A stretch of DNA of 34,291 nucleotides from Thermodesulfovibrio sp. Lineage in GTDB: Bacteria > Nitrospirota > Thermodesulfovibrionia > Thermodesulfovibrionales > Dissulfurispiraceae. The notes beneath the pieces were generated by a model. The model did no database searches. It saw only the letters and a program-made list of their open reading frames with translations, and had not been told where the DNA came from. Of this stretch, positions 24,754 through 33,697 are shown piece after piece. The stretch's first letter is position 1, and every line of letters starts with the position of its first letter. The translations under genes and the position numbers were made by a program. The stretch lies in the NCBI GenBank assembly GCA_013824325.1, contig PNNP01000005.1, positions 1-34,291 of the forward strand, in the 5' to 3' direction.

Positions 24754-26682
24754 ATGGAAAAATATGTTGTTTTAATCCCGTTATTACCTTTAATAGGATT
24801 TTTCATAAACATCTTATTAGGCAGGGCTGTAACTAAAGACAAGGCTCATTCAGTAGCTATTCTCGCTGTCTTTGGCTCGTTCCTTTTTTCATTGATGGCT
24901 TTTTATGAAGTTGCACAGGGTAATACTTTAAACTATGATGTTTATAGCTGGGTAGTATGCGGAAACTTTAAGGTAACTATCGGCTTTTTGATAGACCAGC
25001 TTACAGTCATAATGCTTATAGTGGTCACAACCGTAAGCCTCCTTGTCCATATTTATTCAGTTGGTTACATGCACGGAGACCCGGGATATTACAGGTTTTT
25101 CTCATATCTGAATCTGTTCACATTTTCAATGTTAATGCTCGTAACGAGCAATAATCTCCTGCAGTTATACTTAGGATGGGAAGCTGTCGGATTATGCTCA
25201 TATTTTCTTATCGGCTACTGGTATCAGAAGAAGACCGCTGCCGATGCCGGAAAGAAGGCATTTATAGTCAACCGTTTCGGTGATTTTGGATTCGGAATAG
25301 GCGTTATAGTGATATTCCTGACTATCGGCAGTATCCAGTATTCAGATCTATTCAGCAAGGTAGGCATGTTACAGGGGCAGACCGTATATATAATGGGATA
25401 TAATGTTGACCTGATAACACTGATTGCTTTGCTGCTCTTCTGCGGCGCTGTTGGAAAATCAGCGCAGATACCGTTGCATGTATGGCTCCCCGATGCAATG
25501 GAAGGTCCCACTCCTGTCAGCGCATTGATACACGCAGCGACAATGGTTACAGCCGGCGTATTCATGGTAGCCAGATTTAATCCGTTATTTAACCTGTCAG
25601 AAGTTGCAATGAATGTCGTTGCAATTACAGGGGCTCTTACTGCCCTCTTTGCAGCCACAATAGCTTTAGTTCAAAACGATATCAAGAGAATAATCGCTTA
25701 CTCTACATGCAGCCAGCTTGGATATATGTTTTTAGCCTGCGGCGTAGGTGCTTATGGAGCAGGTATTTTCCACTTATATACACATGCTTTCTTTAAAGCC
25801 TTATTATTCCTTGGTGCCGGTAGCGTAATGCATGCAATGGCTGGAGAACTTAATATACAAAAAATGGGCGGATTAAGGAAATATATGCCTGTAACATACT
25901 GGACATTTTTAATTGCATCTTTAAGTATAGCCGGCATACCGGGCCTTGCAGGTTTTTTCAGCAAGGATGAAATACTCTGGCTGGCTTATAACGGCGGAAC
26001 AACAGGCAAGATTGTCTGGATTATGGGCACAATCGTTGCAGGATTAACAGCATTTTACAGCTTCAGGATAATATGGCTTACATTCTTTGGTAAATTCAGG
26101 GGCACCCATGAACAGGAACATCACCTTCATGAATCACCAAAGGTGATGACAATTCCATTAATACTTCTTGCAATCGGCGCTGTAGCAGCAGGCTGGATTG
26201 GAATTCCAACCGTGCTTGGCGGCGGCAACTGGATTGGTCATTTCTTTGAGCCTGTCCTTGGTCATCCGCATGTACACGCCGGTCATGATGAGGAATGGAT
26301 GGTAATGGGCATCTCCGTTGCAGTAGCACTTACCGGCATATTTGTCTCAATATTATTCTATGTATGGAAACCCGATATACCCAAAACTCTCGGAGCAAAA
26401 TATAAAGCTATATATACAACGCTCTGGAATAAATACTACATTGATGAGCTGTATGACTTCATCATTGTAAGACCTGTTAAGTGGACAGCCTCCTGCCTGC
26501 TGGTCGATATAACAGATACCAAAATCATAGAAGGCATAGTCAACGGAATACCCAAAGGTATAGCAGCATTTGGAGAAAAGATAAGAAAGTTGCAGACCGG
26601 CTATTTACAGCATTACGCCATCAGCATGGCAATAGGTCTGTTTGTGATACTAACTTTAGTATTGATAGCGGCAGGGAAATAA
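24754..26682 (+). CDS. nuoL: NADH-quinone oxidoreductase subunit L
   Basis: Distal antiporter-like proton-pumping subunit, 642 residues with about sixteen helices plus the lateral amphipathic helix. The proton-path residues can be seen in LGWEAVGLCSYFLIGYW (Glu), GAVGKSAQIPLHVWLPDAMEGPTPVSALIHAA (Lys; part) and FFKALLFLGAGSVMHA (Lys). A His-rich segment occurs in the C-terminal half (HEQEHHLHE and HPHVHAGHDEE), between helices. It is of normal length and completes a canonical KLM order. Confidence 0.97.
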   Translation: MEKYVVLIPLLPLIGFFINILLGRAVTKDKAHSVAILAVFGSFLFSLMAFYEVAQGNTLNYDVYSWVVCGNFKVTIGFLIDQLTVIMLIVVTTVSLLVHIYSVGYMHGDPGYYRFFSYLNLFTFSMLMLVTSNNLLQLYLGWEAVGLCSYFLIGYWYQKKTAADAGKKAFIVNRFGDFGFGIGVIVIFLTIGSIQYSDLFSKVGMLQGQTVYIMGYNVDLITLIALLLFCGAVGKSAQIPLHVWLPDAMEGPTPVSALIHAATMVTAGVFMVARFNPLFNLSEVAMNVVAITGALTALFAATIALVQNDIKRIIAYSTCSQLGYMFLACGVGAYGAGIFHLYTHAFFKALLFLGAGSVMHAMAGELNIQKMGGLRKYMPVTYWTFLIASLSIAGIPGLAGFFSKDEILWLAYNGGTTGKIVWIMGTIVAGLTAFYSFRIIWLTFFGKFRGTHEQEHHLHESPKVMTIPLILLAIGAVAAGWIGIPTVLGGGNWIGHFFEPVLGHPHVHAGHDEEWMVMGISVAVALTGIFVSILFYVWKPDIPKTLGAKYKAIYTTLWNKYYIDELYDFIIVRPVKWTASCLLVDITDTKIIEGIVNGIPKGIAAFGEKIRKLQTGYLQHYAISMAIGLFVILTLVLIAAGK

Positions 26683-26685
26683 GAT

Positions 26686-28344
26686 ATGCACGACAACGGA
26701 CATAATTCAACGGAACATACAGTAGAGAACGGCAAGAAGGGACAGTCCTGCTATCAGGTATTAACAGCAGTATTTATAATACCTACGCTTGCTATACTGT
26801 TCTTTTTAGGGATCTTAAGCACAGAGCAGATAAAATATCCTGTTCTCAGCACGGTAATATTTTTACCAATAGCCGGGGCATTATTCATATTCCTGCTGAA
26901 CAGACAGAATGAATCACTGATAAAATGGTCATGTTTAGTGATAAGCATTGCTAATTTCATACTGAGCATGCCTTTGTATACCAGATTTGATAAAACCACA
27001 GCAAATATGCAGTTTGTTGAACGCCATGACTGGATACCGTCATGGGGAGTCAAATATGCATTGGGAGTTGATGGCATCAGCGTATTATTTGTATTGCTTT
27101 CAGCATTGCTAACGATCCTCTGCGTAACAGTGTCATGGACAAGCATCAAAGACAAGATAAAAGAATTCTATGCAGCCCTGCTCCTTATAGAAGGCTCAAT
27201 GATTGGCGTATTCTGCAGCCTTGACCTCTTCCTGTTCTATATATTATGGGAGGCAATGCTCATTCCGATGTACCTTTTGATAGGCGTTTGGGGAGGTCCG
27301 AACAGAATATATGCTGCAATAAAATTTTTCCTGTTCACACTGGTTGGAAGCTTACTGATGCTTGTTGGAATCATCGTCTTATACTTCAATACAGGCAATT
27401 CATTTGACATCCTGCAGATGATGAAGACCAACTATCCTTACAACATGCAGATATTACTGTTCTGGGCATTCTTTGCCGCATTTGCAGTCAAGGTGCCGAT
27501 GTTCCCTGTACATACATGGTTGCCTGATGCCCACACAGAAGCGCCGACAGCAGGCAGTGTAATCCTTGCCGGCATCCTTATCAAAATGGGAGCATACGGT
27601 TTTCTCAGATTCAATATGCCTTTATTCCCTGAGGCAACAAAGGCTCTTGCGCCTGCGATGATGGTATTATCAGTCGTTGCAATAATTTACGGCGCTGTGA
27701 TTTGTCTCGGACAGACTGATTTGAAGCGGCTTATAGCATACAGTTCTGTAAGCCATATGGGATTTGTAACATTAGGCTTATTCGCACTCAACCCGCAGGG
27801 AATACAGGGCGGGATACTCCAGATGGTAAATCATGGTATCGTAACAGGCGCACTGTTCTTGTGCGTAGGAATCATATATGAAAGAACCCATACGAGGCAG
27901 ATTGCTGATTATGGTGGTGCTGCAACGGTTTTCCCGATTTACTCCGCCTTTTTCATGGTATTTACCCTGGCATCTGTAGGATTGCCCGGAACAAACGGAT
28001 TCATCGGCGAATTCCTTATAATCCTCGGTGGCTTTACAGCATCAAATTTAATGGGTGTCCTTGCAGCAACAGGAGTGATTATAGGCGCAGCATATATGCT
28101 GTGGCTCTATCAGAACGTGTTCTTTGTTGAAACCAACCCCAAACTACTGGGACACGGATATGGAGATATGGACTCAAGGGAAATTCTTACACTTTTGCCG
28201 TTACTGATATTGGTATTCTGGATAGGGGTGTATCCGAATACATTCCTCAGCTTTATGGATGCATCCGTGCAGAACCTTATTGAAAGGGTAAATACCGCAG
28301 GCCAGCCTCAGGTAGCACAACAAATAATTGAGGTGATAAAATGA
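26686..28344 (+). CDS. nuoM: NADH-quinone oxidoreductase subunit M
   Basis: Second antiporter-like proton-pumping subunit, 552 residues. Key sites are LWEAMLIPMYLLIGVWGG (Glu), KVPMFPVHTWLPDAHTEAP (Lys) and RLIAYSSVSHMGFV. It begins with about 25 hydrophilic residues rich in His, Asn and Glu (MHDNGHNSTEHTVENGKKG) before the first helix, slightly longer than usual. Its stop overlaps the nuoN start (ATGA). Confidence 0.97.
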   Translation: MHDNGHNSTEHTVENGKKGQSCYQVLTAVFIIPTLAILFFLGILSTEQIKYPVLSTVIFLPIAGALFIFLLNRQNESLIKWSCLVISIANFILSMPLYTRFDKTTANMQFVERHDWIPSWGVKYALGVDGISVLFVLLSALLTILCVTVSWTSIKDKIKEFYAALLLIEGSMIGVFCSLDLFLFYILWEAMLIPMYLLIGVWGGPNRIYAAIKFFLFTLVGSLLMLVGIIVLYFNTGNSFDILQMMKTNYPYNMQILLFWAFFAAFAVKVPMFPVHTWLPDAHTEAPTAGSVILAGILIKMGAYGFLRFNMPLFPEATKALAPAMMVLSVVAIIYGAVICLGQTDLKRLIAYSSVSHMGFVTLGLFALNPQGIQGGILQMVNHGIVTGALFLCVGIIYERTHTRQIADYGGAATVFPIYSAFFMVFTLASVGLPGTNGFIGEFLIILGGFTASNLMGVLAATGVIIGAAYMLWLYQNVFFVETNPKLLGHGYGDMDSREILTLLPLLILVFWIGVYPNTFLSFMDASVQNLIERVNTAGQPQVAQQIIEVIK

Positions 28345-29723
28345 ACATACCCTTCCCTGATTTAACTCCTGCTATTCCAGAGATAATCATCTCCATGGTA
28401 GCTACATTCCTGCTTATTGCAGAACTTGTAGCAAAAAACAAGAGCCCTCTTGGATATATAGGAATCGCCACAGCAGCAATTGTGATGTATCTGCTTCCTG
28501 TAAGCCGCGGGGAAACCTTTGGGGGCATGTTCATAAGCGACAGTTACAGCACATATTTTAAACTCATATTCCTGATAAACCTCATACTGACCATTCTTAT
28601 ATCACTAAAATACATACACAAGGAAAAGGCGGATTACGGCGAATATTACAGCCTTTTATTGTTTGCCACTGCCGGCATGATGCTTATGGCATCAGCAAAA
28701 GACCTGATAATCCTGTATCTTGGATTGGAATTGATGGCTTTAAGCACATATATCCTCGCCGGTATAAAAAGACATGATATAAAATCAAACGAAGCTGCCA
28801 TAAAATATTTTCTGCTTGGAGGATTCTCATCTGCATTACTTTTGTATGGAATGTCCCTGTTATACGGTATCACGACCACAACAGATATTTATAAAATAGC
28901 ACAATACCTGCAGCAAAAAGAGACTACGCCGGTATTACTGCTGAGCATGTCATTAATAGCTGTAGCCTTTGCATTCAAGATAGCAGCAGCACCGTTCCAC
29001 ATGTGGGCACCGGATGTCTATGAAGGCGCACCCACATCAGTAACCGCCTTTATGTCAGTGGGACCAAAGGCAGCAGGTTTTGCAGTCATAGGCAGGGTAT
29101 TTTATGTAGCATTTTACAACTTGCAGACAGACTGGACAGCAGTATTTATAGCAATAGCCATACTCACAATGGCAGTAGGGAATATCCTTGCCATAGTTCA
29201 GACAAACATCAAGAGAATGCTCGCTTACTCATCCATAGCACATGCTGGATATGCCCTGCTTGGAGTAATAGCAGGGACAAACGAAGGCTTGAATGCAATG
29301 ATGACATATCTTTTAATCTATGCATTCATGAACATAGGTGCATTTGCCATAGTGATACTCCTCCACAAAGGAGAGGAGATAAAGGACTATGACGGACTCG
29401 CAAAGAGCCATCCATTAGTAGCAGCTATAATGCTCGTTTTTATGTTCTCACTTACAGGCATTCCGCCTACAGCCGGATTCATCGGCAAATTCAACGTCTT
29501 CATGGCTGCCATAAACGCAGGTTACACATGGCTGGTTGTAATAGCGGTTATATTCAGCGCCATATCAGCCTACTATTACCTGAGAATAGTGATGAATATG
29601 TATATGAAAAATATGACAGAGGAAGTAAAAATAATTTCATCGCTTGCCCTTTCCGGTGCAATCTTTATTACAGTAATAGCAGTGCTCGTTATCGGAATCA
29701 TTCCCTCATTGGTGATAATTTAA
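28341..29723 (+). CDS. nuoN: NADH-quinone oxidoreductase subunit N
   Basis: Third antiporter-like subunit, next to NuoK in the membrane arm, 460 residues. Motifs are YLGLELMALSTYILAGIKR, the channel Lys region FKIAAAPFHMWAPDVYEGAP and RMLAYSSIAHAGYALLG. It is coupled to nuoM by a four-base overlap and ends the operon; a strong terminator follows 20 bp later. Confidence 0.97.
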   Translation: MNIPFPDLTPAIPEIIISMVATFLLIAELVAKNKSPLGYIGIATAAIVMYLLPVSRGETFGGMFISDSYSTYFKLIFLINLILTILISLKYIHKEKADYGEYYSLLLFATAGMMLMASAKDLIILYLGLELMALSTYILAGIKRHDIKSNEAAIKYFLLGGFSSALLLYGMSLLYGITTTTDIYKIAQYLQQKETTPVLLLSMSLIAVAFAFKIAAAPFHMWAPDVYEGAPTSVTAFMSVGPKAAGFAVIGRVFYVAFYNLQTDWTAVFIAIAILTMAVGNILAIVQTNIKRMLAYSSIAHAGYALLGVIAGTNEGLNAMMTYLLIYAFMNIGAFAIVILLHKGEEIKDYDGLAKSHPLVAAIMLVFMFSLTGIPPTAGFIGKFNVFMAAINAGYTWLVVIAVIFSAISAYYYLRIVMNMYMKNMTEEVKIISSLALSGAIFITVIAVLVIGIIPSLVII

Positions 29724-29743
29724 TACGAATCGCTTTAATACAC

Positions 29744-29783
29744 AAAAGAGGGCCGGGTTATGAAACCCGGCCCTCTTTTATTT
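29744..29783 (+). terminator. Strong intrinsic terminator of the nuo operon
   Basis: A perfect 16-bp stem (29744-29759 with 29764-29779) with the four-base loop ATGA and a GC-rich core GAGGGCCGGG; the 3' arm ends in TTTT followed by ATTT. It is flanked by A and T runs on both sides and may act in both directions. Confidence 0.93.
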
Positions 29784-29797
29784 CACTTAAATTTTTG

Positions 29798-29827
29798 TTG
29801 CTTATATTTTGTGATTTCTGTTATAAA
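29798..29827 (+). promoter_or_regulatory. Candidate promoter of the structured RNA
   Basis: TTGCTT (29798-29803) and TATAAA (29822-29827) with an 18-bp spacer, located between the nuo terminator and the RNA. The predicted start is about 29834, just before the first long stem at 29846. Confidence 0.4.
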
Positions 29828-29833
29828 TATATA

Positions 29834-30016
29834 AGAAAATTTGCCTACCCTGTCCGTGATTAAGTGGAAAAATTGATCCGGACAAATTAGATTGCAAGGG
29901 GGCCGGGTAAGGTTAACGGTGTGCATGTCTCTGAGAGGAGAAAGCCTAAGTCCCTTCAAGGCGCCCGAATTTTAAAAATGCGGATCTAATTTTCGCTACA
30001 CGACAGGGTGGGTTAA
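29834..30016 (+). ncRNA. ssrS: Structured non-coding RNA, possibly 6S RNA
   Basis: No ORF covers this stretch, but its ends fold back on each other. Stem A pairs 29846-29858 with 29999-30010 (12 bp, one bulged C). Stem B pairs 29869-29880 with 29981-29993 (12 bp, one bulged T). Inside, AAATT (29884-29888) pairs with AATTT (29968-29972), leaving open sequence on both sides. An apical GC-rich domain follows (GGGGGCC near 29918 against GGCGCCC near 29960). The size, about 175-180 nt, and the plan of long closing stem, central bubble and apical stem are those of 6S RNA, the RNA polymerase regulator. From memory, 6S RNA lies upstream of rny in some Deltaproteobacteria. The identity is inferred; a different structured RNA is possible. 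Confidence 0.5.
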
Positions 30017-30025
30017 CAATAGGAA

Positions 30026-30064
30026 TTACCGGTAAAGAATAATATCCTTATTCTCTGGCGGTAA
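30026..30064 (+). other. Two-step hairpin downstream of the ncRNA
   Basis: Outer stem TTACCG (30026-30031) with CGGTAA (30059-30064) and inner stem AGAATAA (30036-30042) with TTATTCT (30048-30054), loop TATCC. There is no T-run after it, so it is not a typical terminator. It could be a 3' processing signal of the upstream RNA or the start of the rny leader. Confidence 0.5.
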
Positions 30065-30118
30065 CTGCTATATGGTGACGTGGATGGTTGTAATCAACTG
30101 ATGAAAGATATAAAGGAG

Positions 30119-30246
30119 TTAAGGACTTGAAAAAAGTTTTTGATAATAATTGCAAAATGGACGGGTTTAACAGCCTTTTATATAAAAATAAACTCAACAT
30201 TTATGCTAACAATGTCCGGCTCCATATAAACTCTTCAAGGTCTTAA
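30119..30246 (+). other. Leader region of rny with inverted repeat and possible 39-aa small ORF
   Basis: TTAAGGACTTGAA (30119-30131) and TTCAAGGTCTTAA (30234-30246) are complementary except for two central bases, and ATGGA (30157-30161) can pair with a downstream TCCAT nested inside. A TTG at 30127, nine bases after AAAGGAG, opens a 39-codon ORF (KKVFDNNCKMDGFN ... INSSRS) ending at 30246. It resembles nothing I know. Either a regulated leader or chance is possible; together with 30247-30358 it fills the gap before rny. Confidence 0.25.
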
Positions 30247-30358
30247 ACCATCTATCTTTTTGCCTTCCACTGTCATCATTAGCGGTAAAATGTAATGGGA
30301 TTTTTTTGCCGGAATTATACCCATTGCATTACATCATGCAACAGGAGGAGATTAAGCC

Positions 30359-31924
30359 ATGAATGATACTCTGATGTATATTCTGATTGCCGTTGCTGCT
30401 GGAATTGCAAGCGGACTGGCTTTTTTCTTGATATTTAAGAAGACCCTTGAATCTCAAAAGAGCAGCATCCAGAAAGAACGGGAGCATTTATTACAGGAAG
30501 CAAAGAGAGAAGCGGATACCATCAAAAAAGAAGTTGCAATTTCTGCCAAAGATGCAGCTTATCAGGCAAAAGTTGAAGCTGAAAAAGAAATCCGGGAAAG
30601 AACAAAAGAGCTTAATCAGCTTGATAAGAGATTAAGGCAGAAGGAAGAAGTGTTCGAAAAGAAATTAGACCAGCTTGAAAGAAAGGAACATGAATTAAAC
30701 AGGAAAGAGAGGGAATACAGCTCAAGGGATAGGGTATTACAGGAAAAAGAGAACCAGTATTCACATCTCATAAAGGAACAGATGCTGACATTGGAACGGA
30801 TATCAGGGATGCGTGCAGAAGAGGCAAAGCAGGAACTCTTCAAAAAGGTTGAAGAAGATGCAAAATTCGAGGCTGCTAAACTTTCAAAAAAGATTGAGGA
30901 TGAGACAAGGGAAAATGCTGAAAAAAAAGCAAAGGAGATTATAAGCTTTGCAATTCAGCGATACGCAAGCGAGTATGTGGCAGACGCTACAATCTCTGCT
31001 GTGAGTCTTCCCAGTGACGAGATGAAAGGAAGAATCATCGGAAGGGAAGGAAGAAACATAAGGACATTCGAATCAGTTACAGGAGTTGATATCATTGTAG
31101 ATGACACACCCGAACTTGTAACCCTTTCTGCCCATGACCCCGTAAGGAGAGAGATTGCAAAAATATCACTTGAAAGACTTGTATCTGACGGAAGGATACA
31201 TCCAGCAAGAATCGAGGAAATCGTTGAAAAGGTCAAAAAAGAAGTTGAAGCAATAATAAGGGAAGAAGGGGAAAAGGCTGTATTCGACCTCGGTATCTCG
31301 GGCATACACCCTGAGCTTATAAGAACAATCGGGAGATTAAAATACAGAACCTCTTACGGTCAGAATATACTGCAGCACTCAAAAGAGGTAGCCTATTTTG
31401 CCGGAATGATGGCAGGAGAACTGGGTGTTGATATAAAACTTGCAAAACGGTCAGGACTGCTTCATGACATTGGCAAGGCTGTAGACCATGAAATGGAGGG
31501 TTCACATCAGGAGATAGGAGCAGTGCTTGCAAAAAAATACGGTGAACATGATGAAGTTATAAATGCCATCCTTGCCCACCACGGCGAGGTTGACCCGATA
31601 TGTGTTGAATCAGCCCTTGTAACAGCAAGCGATGCACTGTCTGCGGCAAGGCCCGGCGTAAGAAAGGAAAGTATAGAAAATTATCTGAAACGCCTTGAGA
31701 AACTGGAAGAACTGGCAATGTCCTTTGAAGGTGTCGAAAAATGCTATGCAATCCAGGCAGGCAGAGAAATAAGAATCATTGTAAAGCCTGAAAATGTAAA
31801 CGATGAGATGAGCGCAATGATTGCGAGGGACCTCGGGAGGAAGATTGAAACGGAATTAACATATCCGGGTCAGATAAAGGTTATGGTTATACGCGAGTCC
31901 AGATATGTTGATTATGCAAAATAA
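30359..31924 (+). CDS. rny: Ribonuclease Y
   Basis: Membrane-anchored endoribonuclease that begins mRNA decay. The 521-residue protein has an N-terminal transmembrane helix (about residues 5-25), a long Lys/Glu-rich coiled coil (about 30-200), a KH RNA-binding domain with the [15 protein letters not shown] loop near residue 225, and an HD domain with the metal-binding [12 protein letters not shown] near residue 367 and a later HHGE. Length and order match the family. A strong AGGAGG ribosome-binding site precedes the ATG. The YmdB-type phosphoesterase gene follows two bases after its stop, the usual rny neighbour. Confidence 0.97.
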   Translation: MNDTLMYILIAVAAGIASGLAFFLIFKKTLESQKSSIQKEREHLLQEAKREADTIKKEVAISAKDAAYQAKVEAEKEIRERTKELNQLDKRLRQKEEVFEKKLDQLERKEHELNRKEREYSSRDRVLQEKENQYSHLIKEQMLTLERISGMRAEEAKQELFKKVEEDAKFEAAKLSKKIEDETRENAEKKAKEIISFAIQRYASEYVADATISAVSLPSDEMKGRIIGREGRNIRTFESVTGVDIIVDDTPELVTLSAHDPVRREIAKISLERLVSDGRIHPARIEEIVEKVKKEVEAIIREEGEKAVFDLGISGIHPELIRTIGRLKYRTSYGQNILQHSKEVAYFAGMMAGELGVDIKLAKRSGLLHDIGKAVDHEMEGSHQEIGAVLAKKYGEHDEVINAILAHHGEVDPICVESALVTASDALSAARPGVRKESIENYLKRLEKLEELAMSFEGVEKCYAIQAGREIRIIVKPENVNDEMSAMIARDLGRKIETELTYPGQIKVMVIRESRYVDYAK

Positions 31925-31926
31925 AT

Positions 31927-32709
31927 ATGAAAGTTTTATTCATAGGTGACATAGTAGGCAAAATCGGAAGGCAGGCTGTCAAAAATCTTCTGCCCAATCT
32001 TGTGAGCAGGTACAAGATAGATATTGTCATTGCAAATGGAGAAAATGCAGCAGGCGGTTTTGGCATAAACGAAAAAACAGCATCGGAACTTTTTAGTTAC
32101 GGCATTCACATTATAACCACAGGCAATCACGTATGGGATAAAAAAGAGGTTATTCCATATCTTGCAAAAGAGAATAGAATATTAAGGCCCCTCAATTATC
32201 CTGCAGGCATTCCCGGCGTAGGAAGCATTATATTCAACACCTCCAATAATAAAAAATTTGCTGTAATGAATGTATCGGGCAGGATATTCATGAATACTCT
32301 TGACTGCCCCTTCAGAACCAGCAGGGCTGAACTGGAAAAACTCAGGGGGTCTGCAAAGATAATAATTATAGATTTCCACGCAGAAGCCACATCAGAAAAA
32401 ATTGCATTCGGTTATTACATGGACGGACAGGTGAGTGCAGTCATCGGAACCCATACCCATGTTCAGACCGCAGATGAAAAAATACTGCCGGGCGGTACAG
32501 CCTATATTACCGATGTTGGCATGACAGGCCCTTCTGTTTCAATTATCGGAATAGAAAAAGAACAGATAATAGAAAGATTTCTTTCTCATATGCCAAGAAA
32601 GTTTGAAGTAGCAGGCGGAAAAGGCATGCTTTCTGCTGTTGTTATAGAAATAGACGAAGACAGTGGCAAAGCCACTGCAATACAAAGACTGCAATTAACT
32701 AACCCTTAG
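31927..32709 (+). CDS. YmdB-family metallophosphoesterase (TIGR00282)
   Basis: Dinuclear-metal phosphodiesterase of the YmdB type; relatives hydrolyse 2',3'-cyclic nucleotides or cAMP and influence RNA levels with RNase Y. The 260 residues contain all metal ligand motifs: MKVLFIGDIVG (D8), ANGENAAGG, TTGNHVWD, DFHAEATSEK and GTHTHVQTADE, then YITDVGMTGP. Length is normal. It is encoded two bases after rny, so the pair is probably translationally coupled and acts in RNA turnover. Confidence 0.94.
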   Translation: MKVLFIGDIVGKIGRQAVKNLLPNLVSRYKIDIVIANGENAAGGFGINEKTASELFSYGIHIITTGNHVWDKKEVIPYLAKENRILRPLNYPAGIPGVGSIIFNTSNNKKFAVMNVSGRIFMNTLDCPFRTSRAELEKLRGSAKIIIIDFHAEATSEKIAFGYYMDGQVSAVIGTHTHVQTADEKILPGGTAYITDVGMTGPSVSIIGIEKEQIIERFLSHMPRKFEVAGGKGMLSAVVIEIDEDSGKATAIQRLQLTNP

Positions 32710-32718
32710 GAGGTAAAA

Positions 32719-33141
32719 ATGGCTCTGAATGCAAAAGTAAAATGGATTGAAGGTCTTCAGTTTGTTGGCGAGTCAGGGACAGGTCACGCAATTATTATGG
32801 ACGGCGATGCCCAATTCGGTGGTCAGGATACCGGAATGAGACCGATGGAGCTGCTTCTTGTCGGTGTAGGCGGCTGCTCAGGGATGGATGTAATATCAAT
32901 CCTGAAGAAAAAGAAACAGAACGTAACAAGTATTGAAATAAATGTAAAAGGCGAAAAGGCTGAATCTTATCCTAAAAAGTTTACAGAGATAAATATTGAA
33001 TATATAATTAGCGGCAAAGACCTCTCAGAAGATGCTGTGAAAAGAGCGATTGAACTCTCAATGGACAAATATTGCTCTGTTAAAGCTACGATTGAAGGTG
33101 CTGCAAAAATAAATTATAGCTATAAAATCATAAACAGTTAG
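32719..33141 (+). CDS. OsmC-family protein
   Basis: A 140-residue OsmC/Ohr-like protein. The two cysteines of the family are present in VGGCSGMDV (about residue 54) and DKYCSVKATI (about residue 116). Members of the OsmC/Ohr family reduce organic hydroperoxides with such a pair, but many small OsmC-like proteins have no assigned substrate. GMRPMELLLVGVGGC is a typical start of the central helix. It has a TAGGAGG ribosome-binding site and follows the phosphoesterase gene by 9 bp. Confidence 0.88.
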   Translation: MALNAKVKWIEGLQFVGESGTGHAIIMDGDAQFGGQDTGMRPMELLLVGVGGCSGMDVISILKKKKQNVTSIEINVKGEKAESYPKKFTEINIEYIISGKDLSEDAVKRAIELSMDKYCSVKATIEGAAKINYSYKIINS

Positions 33142-33191
33142 ATGCCTAAGCAGTCACGATTCAGATCAAGGTTAAGCCAAGTTCTTTTCTG

Positions 33192-33220
33192 TAGACAGCA
33201 TATTTAAAGCTTGATATACT
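33192..33220 (+). promoter_or_regulatory. Candidate promoter of the ACT-domain gene
   Basis: TAGACA (33192-33197) and TATACT (33215-33220) with a 17-bp spacer; the expected start falls near 33227, at the AAGGAGG ribosome-binding site. The gene is therefore likely transcribed separately from the OsmC gene, with a very short leader if this is the main start. Confidence 0.4.
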
Positions 33221-33241
33221 TACTTTAAGGAGGTGTCGGAT

Positions 33242-33655
33242 ATGGCGAACGTTGTCAAAAAGGTTGCATATTTTGCGATGGATATCCCCAACAAACCGGG
33301 AGAGGGAGCACGGGTATTGGGGGCATTGGCTGATGCAGGAGTAAACTTGTTGGCATTCACTGGCTTCCCAAGCGGTAGGAAGTCGCAGATCGACCTAATA
33401 CCTGAGGATGTGGCAGTGTTTAAAAAAGCTGTCAGGGCAGTGAAGATAAAGACACGCCCGCAGAAATTTGGATTCTTGGTCCAGGGCGATGACCGGAAAG
33501 GTGCTGTTGCAGACCTGCTCAAAATACTCGCGAAGAAGAAAATCAACATTACAGCTATTAATGCCGTGTCAGCCGGTGCAGGTCGATATGCTGCTATTCT
33601 CTGGGTTGATTCGAAGAATGTGAGCAAGGCCGCGCAGGCGCTAGGTGCGAGTTAG
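33242..33655 (+). CDS. Tandem ACT-domain protein
   Basis: A 137-residue protein made of two ACT domains (about residues 1-68 and 69-137), small-molecule-binding modules that often sense amino acids. Domain 1 shows the ACT loop in DIPNKPGEGARVLGALADAGVNLLA (given in part: NKPGEGARVLGALADAG); domain 2 shows VQGDDRKGAVADLLKILAKK then INITAINAVSAGAGRYAAILWV (shown in part). ATG 33242 is chosen because AAGGAGG is 8 bp upstream; an in-frame GTG at 33233 overlaps that site. There is no catalytic domain, so it is probably regulatory. The gene is visibly richer in G and C than its neighbours, which may indicate transfer. Confidence 0.82.
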   Translation: MANVVKKVAYFAMDIPNKPGEGARVLGALADAGVNLLAFTGFPSGRKSQIDLIPEDVAVFKKAVRAVKIKTRPQKFGFLVQGDDRKGAVADLLKILAKKKINITAINAVSAGAGRYAAILWVDSKNVSKAAQALGAS

Positions 33656-33697
33656 ACTCACTATTTGTCAACAACTCCTAAGTTTTCCGATTATGAC

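Noticed and set aside
29840-30016. Riboswitch or T-box leader instead of a separate ncRNA
   Set aside because: The conserved cores I could recall (T-box GGTGGNACCGCG, cobalamin, TPP, SAM, glycine, c-di-GMP) do not appear, and the start of rny is over 340 bp away.
30096-30110. CTGATGA resembling a hammerhead ribozyme core
   Set aside because: The stem II hairpin and properly placed GAAA of the hammerhead are absent; the match is by chance.
33233-33241. GTG start for the ACT-domain gene
   Set aside because: The GTG overlaps the AAGGAGG ribosome-binding site, which is ideally spaced for ATG 33242.
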